Source: Marsupella aquatica
Taxonomy: Eukaryota > Marchantiophyta
Reading direction: 5' to 3'
Assembly (NCBI GenBank): GCA_973895155.1
Contig: OZ316892.1
Location: 22,196,001-22,260,000, forward strand
Length of the DNA: 64,000 nucleotides
The notes under the pieces were generated by a model, which saw only the letters and a list, made by a program, of their open reading frames with translations, ran no database searches and was not told the DNA's origin. Made by a program: the position numbers and the translations under genes. How positions within the stretch are numbered: position 1 is the first letter of the stretch; each line of letters opens with the position of its first letter. This document shows positions 23,251 to 34,390 of the stretch, piece after piece.

Positions 23251-23834
23251 ATGAATCATCGGCAGGATGGCAGGAAGACGCTGAAAACTGTCCTGGAGGA
23301 CATCAACAAGGTGCCGTCCCGTAGCGGCTACAAAGAACTCAATTTTGGAGTACCGAATGCTGATGCCATTCAAGGTGCAGAGCCGACGAGATTTACCTCG
23401 AGTTCGAAGATCTCACGTACACTGTCGTCAAGCAGGAGAAGATCGACGGAAAATGGGAGTCCTATCCCGTCGACCTTCTGCAAGGGATTTTGGGAAAGGC
23501 TATCAGAGGCCAATTGACGGGAATCATGGGACCGAGCGGTGCTGGCAAGTCCACCTTCCTGGACGCTCTGGCCGGCCGCATTGGGCAACGGAGTCTGGGC
23601 GAGACAGTGCGGCTGGATGGGCAGCAAGTGACCGGTAGCTATATCAAGCTCAACAGCGCGTACGTGATGCAGGAAGACCTTCTCTTCCCCTTTCTAACAG
23701 TTACTGAGACCTTCATGTTCGCTGCTGAGGTGCGCCTCCCCACGAAGCTTTCGCACTCCGAGAAAGCTGACCATGTCCAGGCTCTAATCACGCAGCTTGG
23801 TCTTGAGGTAAATTACATGTCAATCTTTCTCTAG
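23251..23834 (+). pseudogene. Captured fragment of an ABCG (WBC-type) transporter gene
   Basis: The start of an ABC transporter nucleotide-binding domain is legible: EFEDLTYTVVKQE, GKAIRGQLTGIMGPSGAGKS (Walker A), DALAGRIG, then a Q-loop region with YVMQEDLLFPFLTVTETFMF, as in plant ABCG half-transporters. It ends at LGLE followed by GTAAAT (from 23,808), an exon-intron border, so the ABC signature, Walker B and all membrane helices are absent. The frame shifts between the first stretch (about 23,251-23,375) and the EFEDLTYTV part. It is antisense to the retroelement's likely transcript. It cannot make a transporter; it is a host gene fragment taken up by a non-autonomous element, intron sequence included. 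Confidence 0.82.
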
Positions 23835-24605
23835 CATACAGCTTCAAAATCACAACTAGTACGATTTGGGCCATTACTGCTCAAGTATCTATAATTTGAA
23901 CCATTCTTAAGCGTAAGCTACGTCACGTAGCAGAAGGGCAGCGTCTCTCTCCTCATATGCAGCTATTCTCTCCGTGATAGCCGAATTTCACTCCAAGATA
24001 GCTGCATCCCGTGCGGCTATCATTGGCTATCGAGCGAGGCCTGTCCCTATGAGGTCGCGATGTCCTAATTGAATTCTTCTTTCTGCTTTTTGATCGTCTT
24101 GTCTCTATTGCTGTCGTCTTGCTCTTCTTATCCTTTTCACCCTGGAGGGGAATGCTACTTTTCTGTCAGCATAGTGTCGGGAAAGCGTAGTGTCGGGAAA
24201 GAAATCACAACATCTTGTTACTGCTTCGTCCATTTTGAATGCCTCCAGCGGCAGACTCGAGTAGAACTGGAAGCAAACACAGGAAACAGAGTAGGTTGTC
24301 GTACTCCAATCTGTTGTGCGCTCACGACCAGCCGTCAGTGAGCTGGTGCTTGCTAGAAATCTTATCAATCAAAGATGTAGTTTAAGAATAAGTTGGCGCC
24401 TTGATATTCAATTCACCATAGCCGGGATCAATTCTTCCTTGGCCTTTCTCCCAAAGAAAAGTTGCTCGTGCAGCGCTTCAAGCAGCTCTCGCAAAAAAAA
24501 ACTTTGGCACATTCGAATCACATCTTTCCCTTCTTTCTTCGTCTTAGAGTGAATCAGTCATGGCCTAAAAAAGTTCAGCCAGTCTCAGGCTACGTGCTGA
24601 TAACG

Positions 24606-24748
24606 TGTTGTGGGATTAATGAGACAAAGAGTTGGTTCCATCTTTACTCTTGGTAGGATATGTACATGTGGCTACGGCCTAAGTAGTTAGGGTAGTTACA
24701 TAGGTAGTTATCCCAAAGGTAGACTTAACTCAGGTATGAGTTACAACA
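24606..24748 (-). repeat. LTR (5' LTR in the minus-strand sense)
   Basis: Apparently identical to 21,132-21,274. The candidate primer-binding site (CGTTATCAGCACGTAG on the minus strand) lies immediately inside. Confidence 0.93.
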
Positions 24749-27700
24749 GTGAATGCATTGTTGTCTTTGATGGGGGAGCATGGTATGCCTGCAGAGCATA
24801 ATCTGCCCAAGAACTTATATGCTGCAAAGCAGCTATTGAGAAAGCTTGGCTTGGATTATGAGAGAATCCCTGTCTGTGAGAAAGGTTGCATGCTCTTTAG
24901 GGGTGAAAATGCCAAGTTAGAAAACTGTTCAGTGTGTCAGCAGCCCAAGATGAAGAGAGTGGGGAATTCATTACAGGCAAGGAAGGTGGTGCGGTATTTC
25001 CCTATAATTCCTAGGTTGAAGAGATTGTATGCCACTGCTGGTACATCTAAACTCATGACTTGGCATCATGAGAATAGAAGCACAGACAACATGGTTCGGC
25101 ACGCAGTAGATTCCAAGGCTTGGAAGCATGTGGATACAAATATTGATAAAAAATTTGCAGCTGAACCAAGGAATGTGCGATTTGGGTTGGCACTTGATGG
25201 GGTGAATCCCTTTGGGAATAATTCCACAGCTTGGTCTACCTGGCCAATCTTGTTGTTGAATTACAATTTACCTCCTTGGCTTACCACCAAGAAGTTCTTT
25301 GTCATGCTAGCTATGCTGATTCCAGGACCTGATTCAGTAACAGAGGAACAACTGGACATAATATTGGGCCCATTCTATGAGGAGCTGGAGCTGTTGTGGA
25401 CGAAAGGAGTGCCCTGCTTTGACAAATTGCCACGCCCAGGATTGTCTCAACACTTCAACCTAAGGGCTGTGCTATTGTGGACAATCAATGATTACCCTGC
25501 ATATGGTTTAATATCTGGACAACAACATGCTGGATACAAAGGATGTGTCATCTGTGGGCCAAAATATGTGGCACGTGGTTCTAAGCACTTGCAGAAATTA
25601 GAGTACAGTGGCCACCGTCGATGGTTAGCAGCAAGGCATCTTTTTCGTAGACCAGACAGTGCACAATACTTTGATGGTGCAATTGAGAGCCGACCTGCAC
25701 CGTGTAGAATGTCAAGTTCTGATAGAAAGAAGTGGGGAGACGAGACAACAGAATATTTGAAGAAGGGAGGAACCAAGGTTGAGGATGAGAGCTGCCCCAT
25801 AAAGGTGCATGGAGTGAAGAGGGCTACTGGTCTGTACAAGTTACCCTATTGGAACGTAAGACTCCATACTACTACAATGAATTTCTGCAATCTCTTCATA
25901 TGACTTTGAAATGTGTTTACTTCTTGTAGCCCAGATTTTGTAATTGTTGTATTCAGTGCCCTAATTTCTGAATTGTGTGTCCACTGCAGGAACTACTCAT
26001 TAACCATTGTCTAGATCCCATGCACTGTGAGAAGAATCTTGCACACAACATTGTGCACACTATCATTGGGACCAAGGACACTCCTTCTGTGCGAGAAGAC
26101 CTGAAGCTCTTACAGGTGCGCCAACACCTATGGCTTGTACCCAATCCAGCTCCCAAGCGTAAGGATGACAAATTGTTGATGCCCCCAACCCCATATTGCC
26201 TGAGCAAGAAGGAAAGAACAAGGTTCTTGGAGGTGTTATTGACCTTGAAAGGGCCCACTGGTTTTTCAAGTTCTTTGGCAAAGTGTGTTACAAAATCCAA
26301 GAAACTCTCTGGGTTGAAATCACATGATTTCCACCAACTCATGCAACAGATTCTCCCTCTGGCAACAATGGGATTACTTGATGAAGGGGTTCGCTTGGCC
26401 ATAGCTGGGATGAGCAATATCTATCGCCAGATCTGTACGAAGGTGTGGGACCCTTCAATGTATGAGAATATGATGATGGATGTTGCATTCACTCTCTGCA
26501 TTGTGGAGATCCATTTTCCACCAAGCTTCTTTGATGTCATGACCCATTTAATGATTCACCTAGTGGAGGAATTAGACTTGTGTGGCCCAGTTACAGGCAG
26601 ATGGATGTACCCAATAGAGAGGAACCTGAAGGTTTTGAAGGGTTATGTACGAAACAAGGCACGTCCAGAGGCTTCTATGGCTGAAGGCTATGTATTAGAT
26701 GAGTCTTTGGGATTCCTTTCTGAATACATGATTGATGCTAAGGGAGAGGGAAAACGAACCTGGGAGTTGGAGGAGGATGCTGGCGTTGCAGGCATTGTCT
26801 TGGAAGGGGCTGCAAAGGAGATAACTTTGAATTGGTCTGAAATGATGGCCATGCATCATTATATATTGGAGAATGAAGAGACAGTGGCTCCATGGTATAG
26901 GTATGTAAACCCTGTACCATATGCATCATAATTATGCTGCCCCATTGTGTTTGTATATTCATGGTGGATCGTGCACTAATGTCTTGAGTGTTGCTGTTGC
27001 CATGTAGGATATATGATGCTACCAATGAGACTGTTACCAAACAAAGAGTGGATTTCCGGAAGGAATGGATGAGGAAGCCTGCCAATTGAAGAAAACCAGT
27101 GGAATTTCCCCTTGACTGCCAAGAACTGCCACCTTTTAGGGAATGGTTTCAAACATTAGTCAATACCCATAATTTTGAGATAGAGTCTGAGCGGTCATTA
27201 CTATCTGTGTACTCCACACCACCTAGTTTGAAGGCACGACTGTATAGGGCATGCAGAGCCTATGGGCATCACTGGAGGACTATTCCATCCTTGGGGTGTT
27301 TGAGTGATTGTGATTCTGGTGCATTCAGCACTTTTGATTCTGGGATGGCTTCGACATTCACTGAGAAGCGGGTGGACAGGTCTGGCGCAACTAGAGAAGA
27401 ATCTGTACAGTATGTAGGGGCCTTGACAGATATCTTAGTACTGAATTACGGCAGCTTGAGGAAAGAGGTGATTCTTTTCAAAGGGAAATGGGCAGATCCA
27501 TCATGGACTCCTAAATCCTCTGCCAGTATGAGGTATTCTGAGTCTGGTCTTTGGCAGGTGAATTTCCATAGAGAACTGGGTGTGTCCAAGAAAATGGATT
27601 ACGTTTTCCCAAAGCAAGTGGAGCAGGTTTTCTTCCACCCCAATGAGAAGGGGATAGCATGGAGAACAATCCTCCACAAAGAATCCAGGTCCACAAGGGT

Positions 27701-29723
27701 GTTAGGTGATTACACAGATGTTGATTTCCATGCTACAATGGAAAACAATGCCAAATTACACATTGAATTGGCTAAAGCCTGTAGGACTAGAGCAAATCCA
27801 GGACCAAGTACTGGTCCCAAACGAGGCAGAGATGCAGAGGGATCTGCAAGAAAGGGTAGGCCTAAGCAGTGAATAGGTTTTAGGTGTGTGAAGTCCATAG
27901 ATGGACTACATGTATGGACTATATATGAAATCAGACTAATGTTTTGCCCATTTGTTCAGTTGGTGAATGCAGCCTGTGAAAGGAAGATTGCAGGGGTTGT
28001 CACATCCTTTGAATGCTTATGAGGAGGCCCGAAAGCGGAACATAGAGCATAATGTCAGCATTATGCGTGATCTAGGACTGGGGCCAGACTGCATGCTGAT
28101 GTGTGTGTTAAAATGTCTGTTGCAAATTTGATTCAGTAGATATATGGAGTTGTCAGGTTCATGTTCTGTTTTCATATTCCAGATTGGTCTCATACTAGTA
28201 TGGAACCTGTACATAAGTACCATTATTACTGTGTTGTAGATTCTGCTTGCATGTATGTTTGATCTGCATTGGTGTATGTTGATGATTGCTTTGTTCCTTA
28301 GAGGCCCAACCACACATGTACAACGACAGAGAGAAAAGCCTGCATTGGTGAAAGGTACTTCAACTGGAACATTGCCAAAGAGGAGGAGCTCTAGACTATC
28401 ACAAGTTACCAAGGTGAACATGGCACAGTCTGGTGATGATGGCTATGCCAGTGCTGGGTATGACACTGAGGATTCTGACATTGGAGGGTCAGAACCTGAG
28501 AGTGAACAGCAGGTAATGCTTGAACTTCATCATCCTAAACCCTAAATCCTTGTCCTTGTTTCAAAGTATTTGTTAATATGCCTACGTTGTCCATGATGTA
28601 GGTACAGAAACAAAATCGTGGTCCTAAGAAGACTGGGCCTGGTGGAGGTGGGCTGGTGAGATGTTGGAAAGACCCAGACACTGGATTGTTATATGAAAGT
28701 GAGTGGATTGTACTGATATACCTTTTCAGTGTGTTTGGAAATTGATATTCTACATTTTCCTCAAATTCACTGAAGTGCTTGGTGGTGTGTGTTTGTTTAG
28801 TGGTTCCATCAGCATCTGAAGGCAGATCAGGTCAATCTGACGTACTACATTCTAGAGGATCTTCAGGTAATACAAATCTGCTCGTCATGCATATGCAAGT
28901 GCATTTGCTCAACTTTTCAATGTACATATTTTCTGAGTGAAAGCATGTGTGTGCATTGCAGGCGGGGCCTCTGAGATGCGCAGGGAACGAAGGCATGCTA
29001 AGAAGATGTTTGATAATGCTGCCAAAGTACGAAGGAATCAGGGAGATTTTCCCAAACACATTAAAGTGAGTATTGTACTTTTTTTGAATGTAGATTTAGA
29101 CATAGATCCTCTCTGTTATTGTGTGTATAAAACCTGGACTATGCATAAATTCCAGAGTTATGAATTGACATTGCATGTGAAATGCAGATTTATGATAATG
29201 ATATTGATGATTCTGATCCCAACAAACAGTACTGGTTGGAGGAACTTCGTGGCAATGTACTCAGAATCTTTGATGTATCAATTTGATGTATCAAAGCCAA
29301 AATGGACTGATCATCCACGAGTTCATATAACCAGTGTGTGGAAGAACATGGCAGCTGAGTGGGAGTATGTGGGTGGGGAATTTATTGACAACAAATTCCA
29401 GAGTCATTGTCGTGGCATATTGAAGAGAGAGCGCCATAAAATGCATGTTTACTGGAAGAAAGTTTGCAATGAGGATCCAACCAAACCTGGGCCATCTGGT
29501 GTTGATCCAAAGAAATGGGCAGCTTTGGTATCTCATTTCACCAGTCCAGCATTGATATCTTTGAGTAAACAGATGACTGATAAAAGAGCATGAGTGCAAG
29601 ATACCGGTCACTTTGGTAGAGGAGGGCATGTTGCAGCAGCAAAGAGAATGGTAAACTGTCTATATCATTTTCACTATCAATTTTGTCTTGTTTGTGAATC
29701 TTGATGAAAACAGACTCTGAGTT

Positions 29724-32700
29724 TGTGGTGCGTCCCATGGCTCCCTAAACCCAAGAAACCCCCCAGCTCAAGAATTCCCGCAGGTTTCGTGCTTGGCGAG
29801 GCCGTTTCCGCGGCTTAGCGGCATGGGACGCTGCTAACCTTCTACTACTACTATTAACATTTTACACACATATACTGGACAGATCCTTCATCGGGTCATG
29901 AGATACGTAGCCGGCCTAATATAGGCCTTCCCCTGTCTTCCCCTGTCTTCCCCTCCATCTTGTTAGGTATGTTTGGATTCCGCCGCCGGAATGATCCCCA
30001 ATAGGCTTGGTTAAGCCGCTAAGACCTCTCTCAGCTCGACACATCCAACTCTTACTCCCCTGCTTACTTTCCTTCCTTCTGTTGATGTGGGCACTCTTCA
30101 CACAAGTTAATGCGACACACAAATAGCAAAATGACTCATTCTGACTGAGTCATACCATGCACTTGCCATACAAACAGTACATCTCATACACAAGTTCTGC
30201 GAACTAAGCCGTGAGGCCAACTCTATTCAGCTCTTAGGCATGAGGAAACATGAATATACACAAGGGTCACTGTATGACTAACCGAGAGCTTCTCGTACTA
30301 CTTGATCCCAGCCCGGCTGGTGCAAACTAAAAACTTGCTAAAGAAGAGGCCCTGAGCTCCCCGCTGCCCAGGTACTTATCCTGGTAGTGGATCCGCCATT
30401 CTTTGCATCGTAAGCCTAATCTACTTAACAGTAATCTACTTGCCTGAATCTACCTATGTACAGCAAGGCAGGAGCACAAGTGTTGCTCCTACCAGTGGGA
30501 CCGCAATCCCACTAAGCTAAGTGTCAGGGCCGCTCCTGGTTCTGATCCTAATCCTAAACGTGGAGATCCGCGCCCGCCCTGCCCACTCACGCCTCCTCCC
30601 TCCACGTCCGCCCTCCCTAAAAGGAACGGCGCCCTTGCACCGTCACGACACCGGTGGTGGATCCTTAATGGACGCCCCCAACGCTTCCTCCTCAGCCACT
30701 GCCGTAGGCTCATTCCCTGACAGATTACCTGCCCTTGACTGAGTCAACTCTCCATCGGCCTGATTGGGTCCACCATCGGCGTCGGCATCGGCTCGAGAAT
30801 CGGTTACGGCCTCAGCCTCGGCTACGGTCTCCCCGGCCTGCTCAAGAGGCGGATCTGGAATACCGGCCTCCTTACTGAGTAGTTCGGCTTGGGCCGCACC
30901 ACCCCCACCTGTGATCATAGCGGGATCTATTGCCGTATTCATGTCGGAGGATGGTGCTGGTTCTACCTCTTTGGTCACCACGGCTTGTGGAGTCGGATTA
31001 CTCCTTGACCCTGAAGGTTTCCGCTTTTTCTTCTTTTCTGGTTCGGCAGCTGGTCCCTTCCCCTTCCCACTTACCTCCGGCACTGGTGCAGTTGGCGTGG
31101 CTTTTTCTTCGGCCAGTACCACTCCTGGTAACTTGGTTGCCCCAATTGGAGTTGGGCCTGATGAAGACAAGCACCTAAATACTGCGGCTTGTTTCTTCAG
31201 CCGCTCCGTTTGGTTGTCGGCCCGCCGCTGGAGGTTCTCCATCTTCCTCGTGATTTCCTCCAACTCCTCCTGGGTCTCATCCAGGTCCTTGCGTGCCTCC
31301 TCTAGTTCCTTCTGGGCTTCCTCCCGTTCTTGTTTCAAGGTAGTCCTCTCCTCCTGGGTTGCTTTTAGCTCCTTGTCGAGCTCTGCAATGATGACAGACT
31401 CCATCTGGTTCATCTTGGCATAAGTCTGTTCGAGCATCTCGTCCTTCTCCCTTAGGTCGGCCTTGAAGCTGGCCGTCAGGGACGCAAGCTCCTGCTGCAG
31501 CGCCATAATCCCTTGATAGGATTTCCCTAACTCGGCCTCCTTCTGCTCAAGGGCTCCGCGGATTTTCTCGAGCTCCCCTTTCAACGCCCATTCCTTTCTT
31601 TGGGTCTCCGCCATGGCCCGGCTGTTGGCTGTTATGTGGGCCTCCTCTGTATTCTTCAGCTCTTGCTTCCACTTCTCCCTCTCTTTGATCGTGTCGGCCA
31701 ACTCTTCCTGCGTCTGAGTCAGTTTATCCTTGATATTCTGATTATCAGCCTGCGCAGTGTCCAACTGCCCCTGCATGATGTTCAGCTCATGTCGTTTAAT
31801 CCGCAGTTCATCTTGGGCTTTCTTGGCCGCCCTTAGATCTTCAATCTCGGCTTCCATCCTCCTAAGCCGCCGAATGACCTCGTCCTTCTTGCTTCTCTCT
31901 AAAGCCACCGCTTCTTCTAATTGGTGCTTCTCCAACTGCTCCCTATGGAAAAAGGGTCCTACCTCCAACTCCTCTCCAAAGATGCCGAGCGCAAGTTCCC
32001 CACACATCTCACCATACTCCATGGCTCTATTCTTAGCGTAGGTGGAGTAAGTAGAAGTGATCGGCATCGCCCATCGTGGCCTCTGCTCCCAAGCCGTCCT
32101 GCGGATCTCTTCAATCGTGGCTAGAGGTTTGCTTCCTTTTTCGGCTAGCCGCCTGATGTCCTCCGGCCAATCTCCTCCTGGTAAATCCTTTTCCTTAGCC
32201 AGGGCGGCCTCTTCCTCCTGCTTGATTCGCTCCTGAAATTCCTGCACCGTCTGTTTTATGCCGTCGAAGCTCGGGGGAGCAACATCTGGTGGGGGAGACT
32301 CAGGGCTACTCTGCTGGTTGGGGTCCCCTCGCACTACCCTTGGAAGTGTGGGGACAAACCGGCCACAGGTCCTTACTCCTGGAACGTGATGGTCCGACCC
32401 ATAGCCGGAATTATCATGGCTGCAGTCCTCCACTGCCTCCTCTACCTCTTGGACGTCCGGCTTCTCCCTCTCCTCTTCGTCGGTAGGAGCTTCAGGCAAT
32501 TCTGCCTCAGATTCGGAGCTTGAGGTTCCCACGTACATTCGAACACCTGGCTTGGATTCCGGCCTGATTCTCTCCTTGTCTCCAGCAAAGGGGTTTTCTC
32601 TTGTGAGCCGGTGTAGGCCTACCTCTGTAGTAGTGTCCTGCATTGTTGCCATTGCCGTTGCTGTTGCCGATGCCGATTTCTTTTCTTTCTCCAGTAGTTT

Positions 32701-34390
32701 CAGCAGACTCTGCATGCCTGGTTGCTGCATCGGCAAGTCCTCCTTCCTGGGCCTAAACACCTGCTCGATCGTAGGACTAACAGGTGGTTGAGGCTTCTCA
32801 GCCAACGGCCTCGGCGTTGGAGCTTCCTCGGGTGCCCTTACCTGCAGGGGAAGTACCGGGGCAAAAGTCTGACCTCTGGCATACCGGCACAACAGCGGCA
32901 TGTGATAGCCCAGCCGCGACACGCTCCCCATGCCGATTACCTGCTGCTCCTCCTTTAAGATCTTCTTCAATTGGTTGAGGAGGTACCCGTTGTAGTCCCG
33001 GCTTGGGTCTGGCCTTTCTGCCAGATAGACCTGTGCCTTGCCGATCTCTGCCCTCGGCAAGTTACAATGCATGGTCACCCGCAAGAAGTCGATCATCTCT
33101 CCTATGTGCGGGTTGGTGCAGGTGTTCCGGAAGAAGCCATTCTTCGTTGATGGCCCGGGGAACGACCGGAACTCCTTGTCAGGCAAGGTCTTCCTGGTAT
33201 CAACTTTGGTCTTATTGCCTATCGGCAGGCCAAACACTTCGGCAATTACCTTGGGAGTAAGATAGAAATCCTTCCCATATATCCTCGTGCAATTGGTCTC
33301 GGGTTCCCATGACCCCACGAATTCTAATAGGTCTGACTCCGGTACCTCTGGCTTCAGCCATGGTAATCTTACAAAGGCCTCCAAGCCGGATCCGGCCATG
33401 AAGCCTTGGTACTTCTTGGTCTGCATGGCCGTAAAGCATGCATCCTCCTCCCGTGCAAAATGTAGTTGCACCTCCACCGGTAGGGTTGCCGCCCAGCCCT
33501 TCCAGGTGTCATCCCTGGTTGGAATGGCCTTGATGGGATCGACCTCCTCCTCTTCGGCTTCTCCCTGCCTCCTGCTTTGCTGCTCGGCTGGCTTCTTTGG
33601 TGCCGCCGACCTCGTTCTTTTTGCCGGGGTGGCTTCATCGTTGACGGCTCCCTTCCTCTTCATCTCTGCTGCCGTGGAGGTTTCTCCTAGCACCGTTGCC
33701 TGGGTCCACCTTTCCGTGCTACCCTTTAATTCCCAGTGTATGTCGTTGCAGTTCTTGATGGCCTCTCGGATGCCGACGACGCTGTCTTTGCAAAACAGAA
33801 GATCGTCGAGTTGATTGGAAGTAGGCGTCCACAGGAACTCGTCCTTGATGAGTTTGCCTCCTAAGAAAGCCGTCTTCTGCAGCTCCCACAATCGAGCGAG
33901 CTCCTGCCGTTGTCGAGCTGCCCTTTCTGATTCCTCGTCCTCGTAAGTCTTGATGTACTCAGTTGCCTGGTCGAACAGGCATCCCCAGAAATGTGCCGCT
34001 TGATTGACGTTGCTCATACCCTCCTTAGGTCGATCGTCGGTATCTACTCTCTCCCCGAGTGCTTGCCTAAGTAGCTGACAGTAGTTGGCCTCCCGTAGTC
34101 GTCTGCCTAGTTCGTGCTCGCAAATGAGCCACCATCTCCTGCAAGCGCTCCTTACCCCTCTCCTCTGCCTGTCCTTCTTCCCGTTGATCCTTCCTAGCCG
34201 CCGACGCTTAACGCGCCCTAACCCTAATCGGGTTTTCACCCTCAGCCTTACCTCCGGCCTCGGCCCGGGTTCCATGGTTGCCCCTAATTGTTTATATTTT
34301 CCTTGTTTTGTCCCTATACTAAGGTGTTCCTAGGGTGCCTTCCTGCTTTACCCACTTAACCGGCCGAGTGATTCCTGTCTAGGCATCACA
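29724..34390 (-). mobile_element. TG..CA element A carrying a gag-like ORF (solo-LTR-like or LTR-less retroelement)
   Basis: On the plus strand it begins TGTGGTGCG and ends GGCATCACA, with near-matching 5-bp flanks GAGTT (29,719-29,723) and AAGTT (34,391-34,395). No direct repeat joins the two ends, so a classic two-LTR structure is absent. The 4.7 kb is largely one minus-strand ORF. The related element at 44,897-48,903 has the same kind of ends. One reading is a solo LTR of a family whose very long LTR contains a gene; another is a distinct non-autonomous element class. GCGTCCCATG (29,730) and CATGGGACGC (29,822) form a terminal hairpin candidate. Confidence 0.75.
30643..34275 (-). CDS. Gag-like protein of element A: plant-transposon N-terminal domain plus long coiled coil, 1210 aa
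   Basis: Uninterrupted, starting about 115 bp inside the element's right end. Residues about 1-60 are Arg-rich. A globular region follows with DDTWKGWAATLPVEVQLHF, FYLTPKVIAEVFGLPIGNKT and KNGFFRNTCTNPHIGEM; the (W)..L.P.VI...FGLP pattern recalls the putative plant transposon protein / plant mobile domain class. From about residue 690 to 1010 a Glu/Lys/Gln-rich heptad region (KDKLTQTQEELADTIKEREK and similar) predicts a long coiled coil, then an acidic, Ala/Pro-rich tail. No zinc knuckle, protease or polymerase is seen. It may be a capsid-like or DNA-binding element protein; function unknown. It is antisense to the TnpA-like host gene and intact, so it is probably younger than the fragment at 9.5-10.5 kb. 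Confidence 0.8.
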   Translation of the reverse strand: MEPGPRPEVRLRVKTRLGLGRVKRRRLGRINGKKDRQRRGVRSACRRWWLICEHELGRRLREANYCQLLRQALGERVDTDDRPKEGMSNVNQAAHFWGCLFDQATEYIKTYEDEESERAARQRQELARLWELQKTAFLGGKLIKDEFLWTPTSNQLDDLLFCKDSVVGIREAIKNCNDIHWELKGSTERWTQATVLGETSTAAEMKRKGAVNDEATPAKRTRSAAPKKPAEQQSRRQGEAEEEEVDPIKAIPTRDDTWKGWAATLPVEVQLHFAREEDACFTAMQTKKYQGFMAGSGLEAFVRLPWLKPEVPESDLLEFVGSWEPETNCTRIYGKDFYLTPKVIAEVFGLPIGNKTKVDTRKTLPDKEFRSFPGPSTKNGFFRNTCTNPHIGEMIDFLRVTMHCNLPRAEIGKAQVYLAERPDPSRDYNGYLLNQLKKILKEEQQVIGMGSVSRLGYHMPLLCRYARGQTFAPVLPLQVRAPEEAPTPRPLAEKPQPPVSPTIEQVFRPRKEDLPMQQPGMQSLLKLLEKEKKSASATATAMATMQDTTTEVGLHRLTRENPFAGDKERIRPESKPGVRMYVGTSSSESEAELPEAPTDEEEREKPDVQEVEEAVEDCSHDNSGYGSDHHVPGVRTCGRFVPTLPRVVRGDPNQQSSPESPPPDVAPPSFDGIKQTVQEFQERIKQEEEAALAKEKDLPGGDWPEDIRRLAEKGSKPLATIEEIRRTAWEQRPRWAMPITSTYSTYAKNRAMEYGEMCGELALGIFGEELEVGPFFHREQLEKHQLEEAVALERSKKDEVIRRLRRMEAEIEDLRAAKKAQDELRIKRHELNIMQGQLDTAQADNQNIKDKLTQTQEELADTIKEREKWKQELKNTEEAHITANSRAMAETQRKEWALKGELEKIRGALEQKEAELGKSYQGIMALQQELASLTASFKADLREKDEMLEQTYAKMNQMESVIIAELDKELKATQEERTTLKQEREEAQKELEEARKDLDETQEELEEITRKMENLQRRADNQTERLKKQAAVFRCLSSSGPTPIGATKLPGVVLAEEKATPTAPVPEVSGKGKGPAAEPEKKKKRKPSGSRSNPTPQAVVTKEVEPAPSSDMNTAIDPAMITGGGGAAQAELLSKEAGIPDPPLEQAGETVAEAEAVTDSRADADADGGPNQADGELTQSRAGNLSGNEPTAVAEEEALGASIKDPPPVS

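Larger units (their letters stand above)
21132..24748 (-). mobile_element. Small non-autonomous LTR retrotransposon inserted in the CACTA-1 transposase gene
   Basis: Two 143-bp direct repeats (21,132-21,274 and 24,606-24,748) start TGTTGTGGG, end GTTACAACA and appear identical base for base. They are flanked by the 5-bp duplication GTGAA (21,127-21,131 and 24,749-24,753), and removal restores the transposase reading (GVN-ALL). The minus strand is the likely sense: CAAAGGGGGAG directly abuts the LTR at 21,275-21,285 as a polypurine tract, and TTATCAGCACGTAG lies just inside the other LTR as a primer-binding-site candidate of copia type. No gag or pol is recognisable. The interior holds hairpin repeats and an ABC-transporter fragment. 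Identical LTRs imply a recent insertion. Confidence 0.93.
20351..27872 (+). pseudogene. CACTA-1 Tnp2-type transposase (Transposase_21, DUF4218, DUF4216), split by an LTR element and mutated
   Basis: Exon 1 (20,351-about 20,670) has the N-terminal Cys motif YCPCVNCKG..HLIKHG typical of plant CACTA transposases. An acidic linker follows with four tandem VDVPEYPT-type octapeptides (20,739-20,830). The frame runs into the LTR element at 21,132 and resumes at 24,749. The catalytic core (24.75-26.9 kb) shows LALDGVNPF, NHCLDPMHCEKN and WMYPIERNLK, the expected D, D and E positions, then DUF4218 (HFPPSFFDVMTHLMIHL..GPV) and DUF4216 (ILVLNYGSLRKEVILFKGKW). Introns about 25,855-25,989 and 26,901-27,007 have GT..AG borders. 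Damage: one-base shift near 20,670, the 3.6-kb insertion, and in-frame TGA at 27,087-27,089. A functional protein would cut CACTA ends in the nucleus. Confidence 0.88.

Noticed and set aside
23251-23834. Functional ABC transporter gene
   Set aside because: It lacks the signature, Walker B and membrane domain, contains a frameshift and ends at an intron border inside an LTR element.
30643-34275. Host structural protein (kinesin, tropomyosin or similar) because of the long coiled coil
   Set aside because: It fills an element with TG..CA ends and near-5-bp duplications, and related copies occur in B, C and the fragment at 9.5-10.5 kb; no motor or other host domain is visible.
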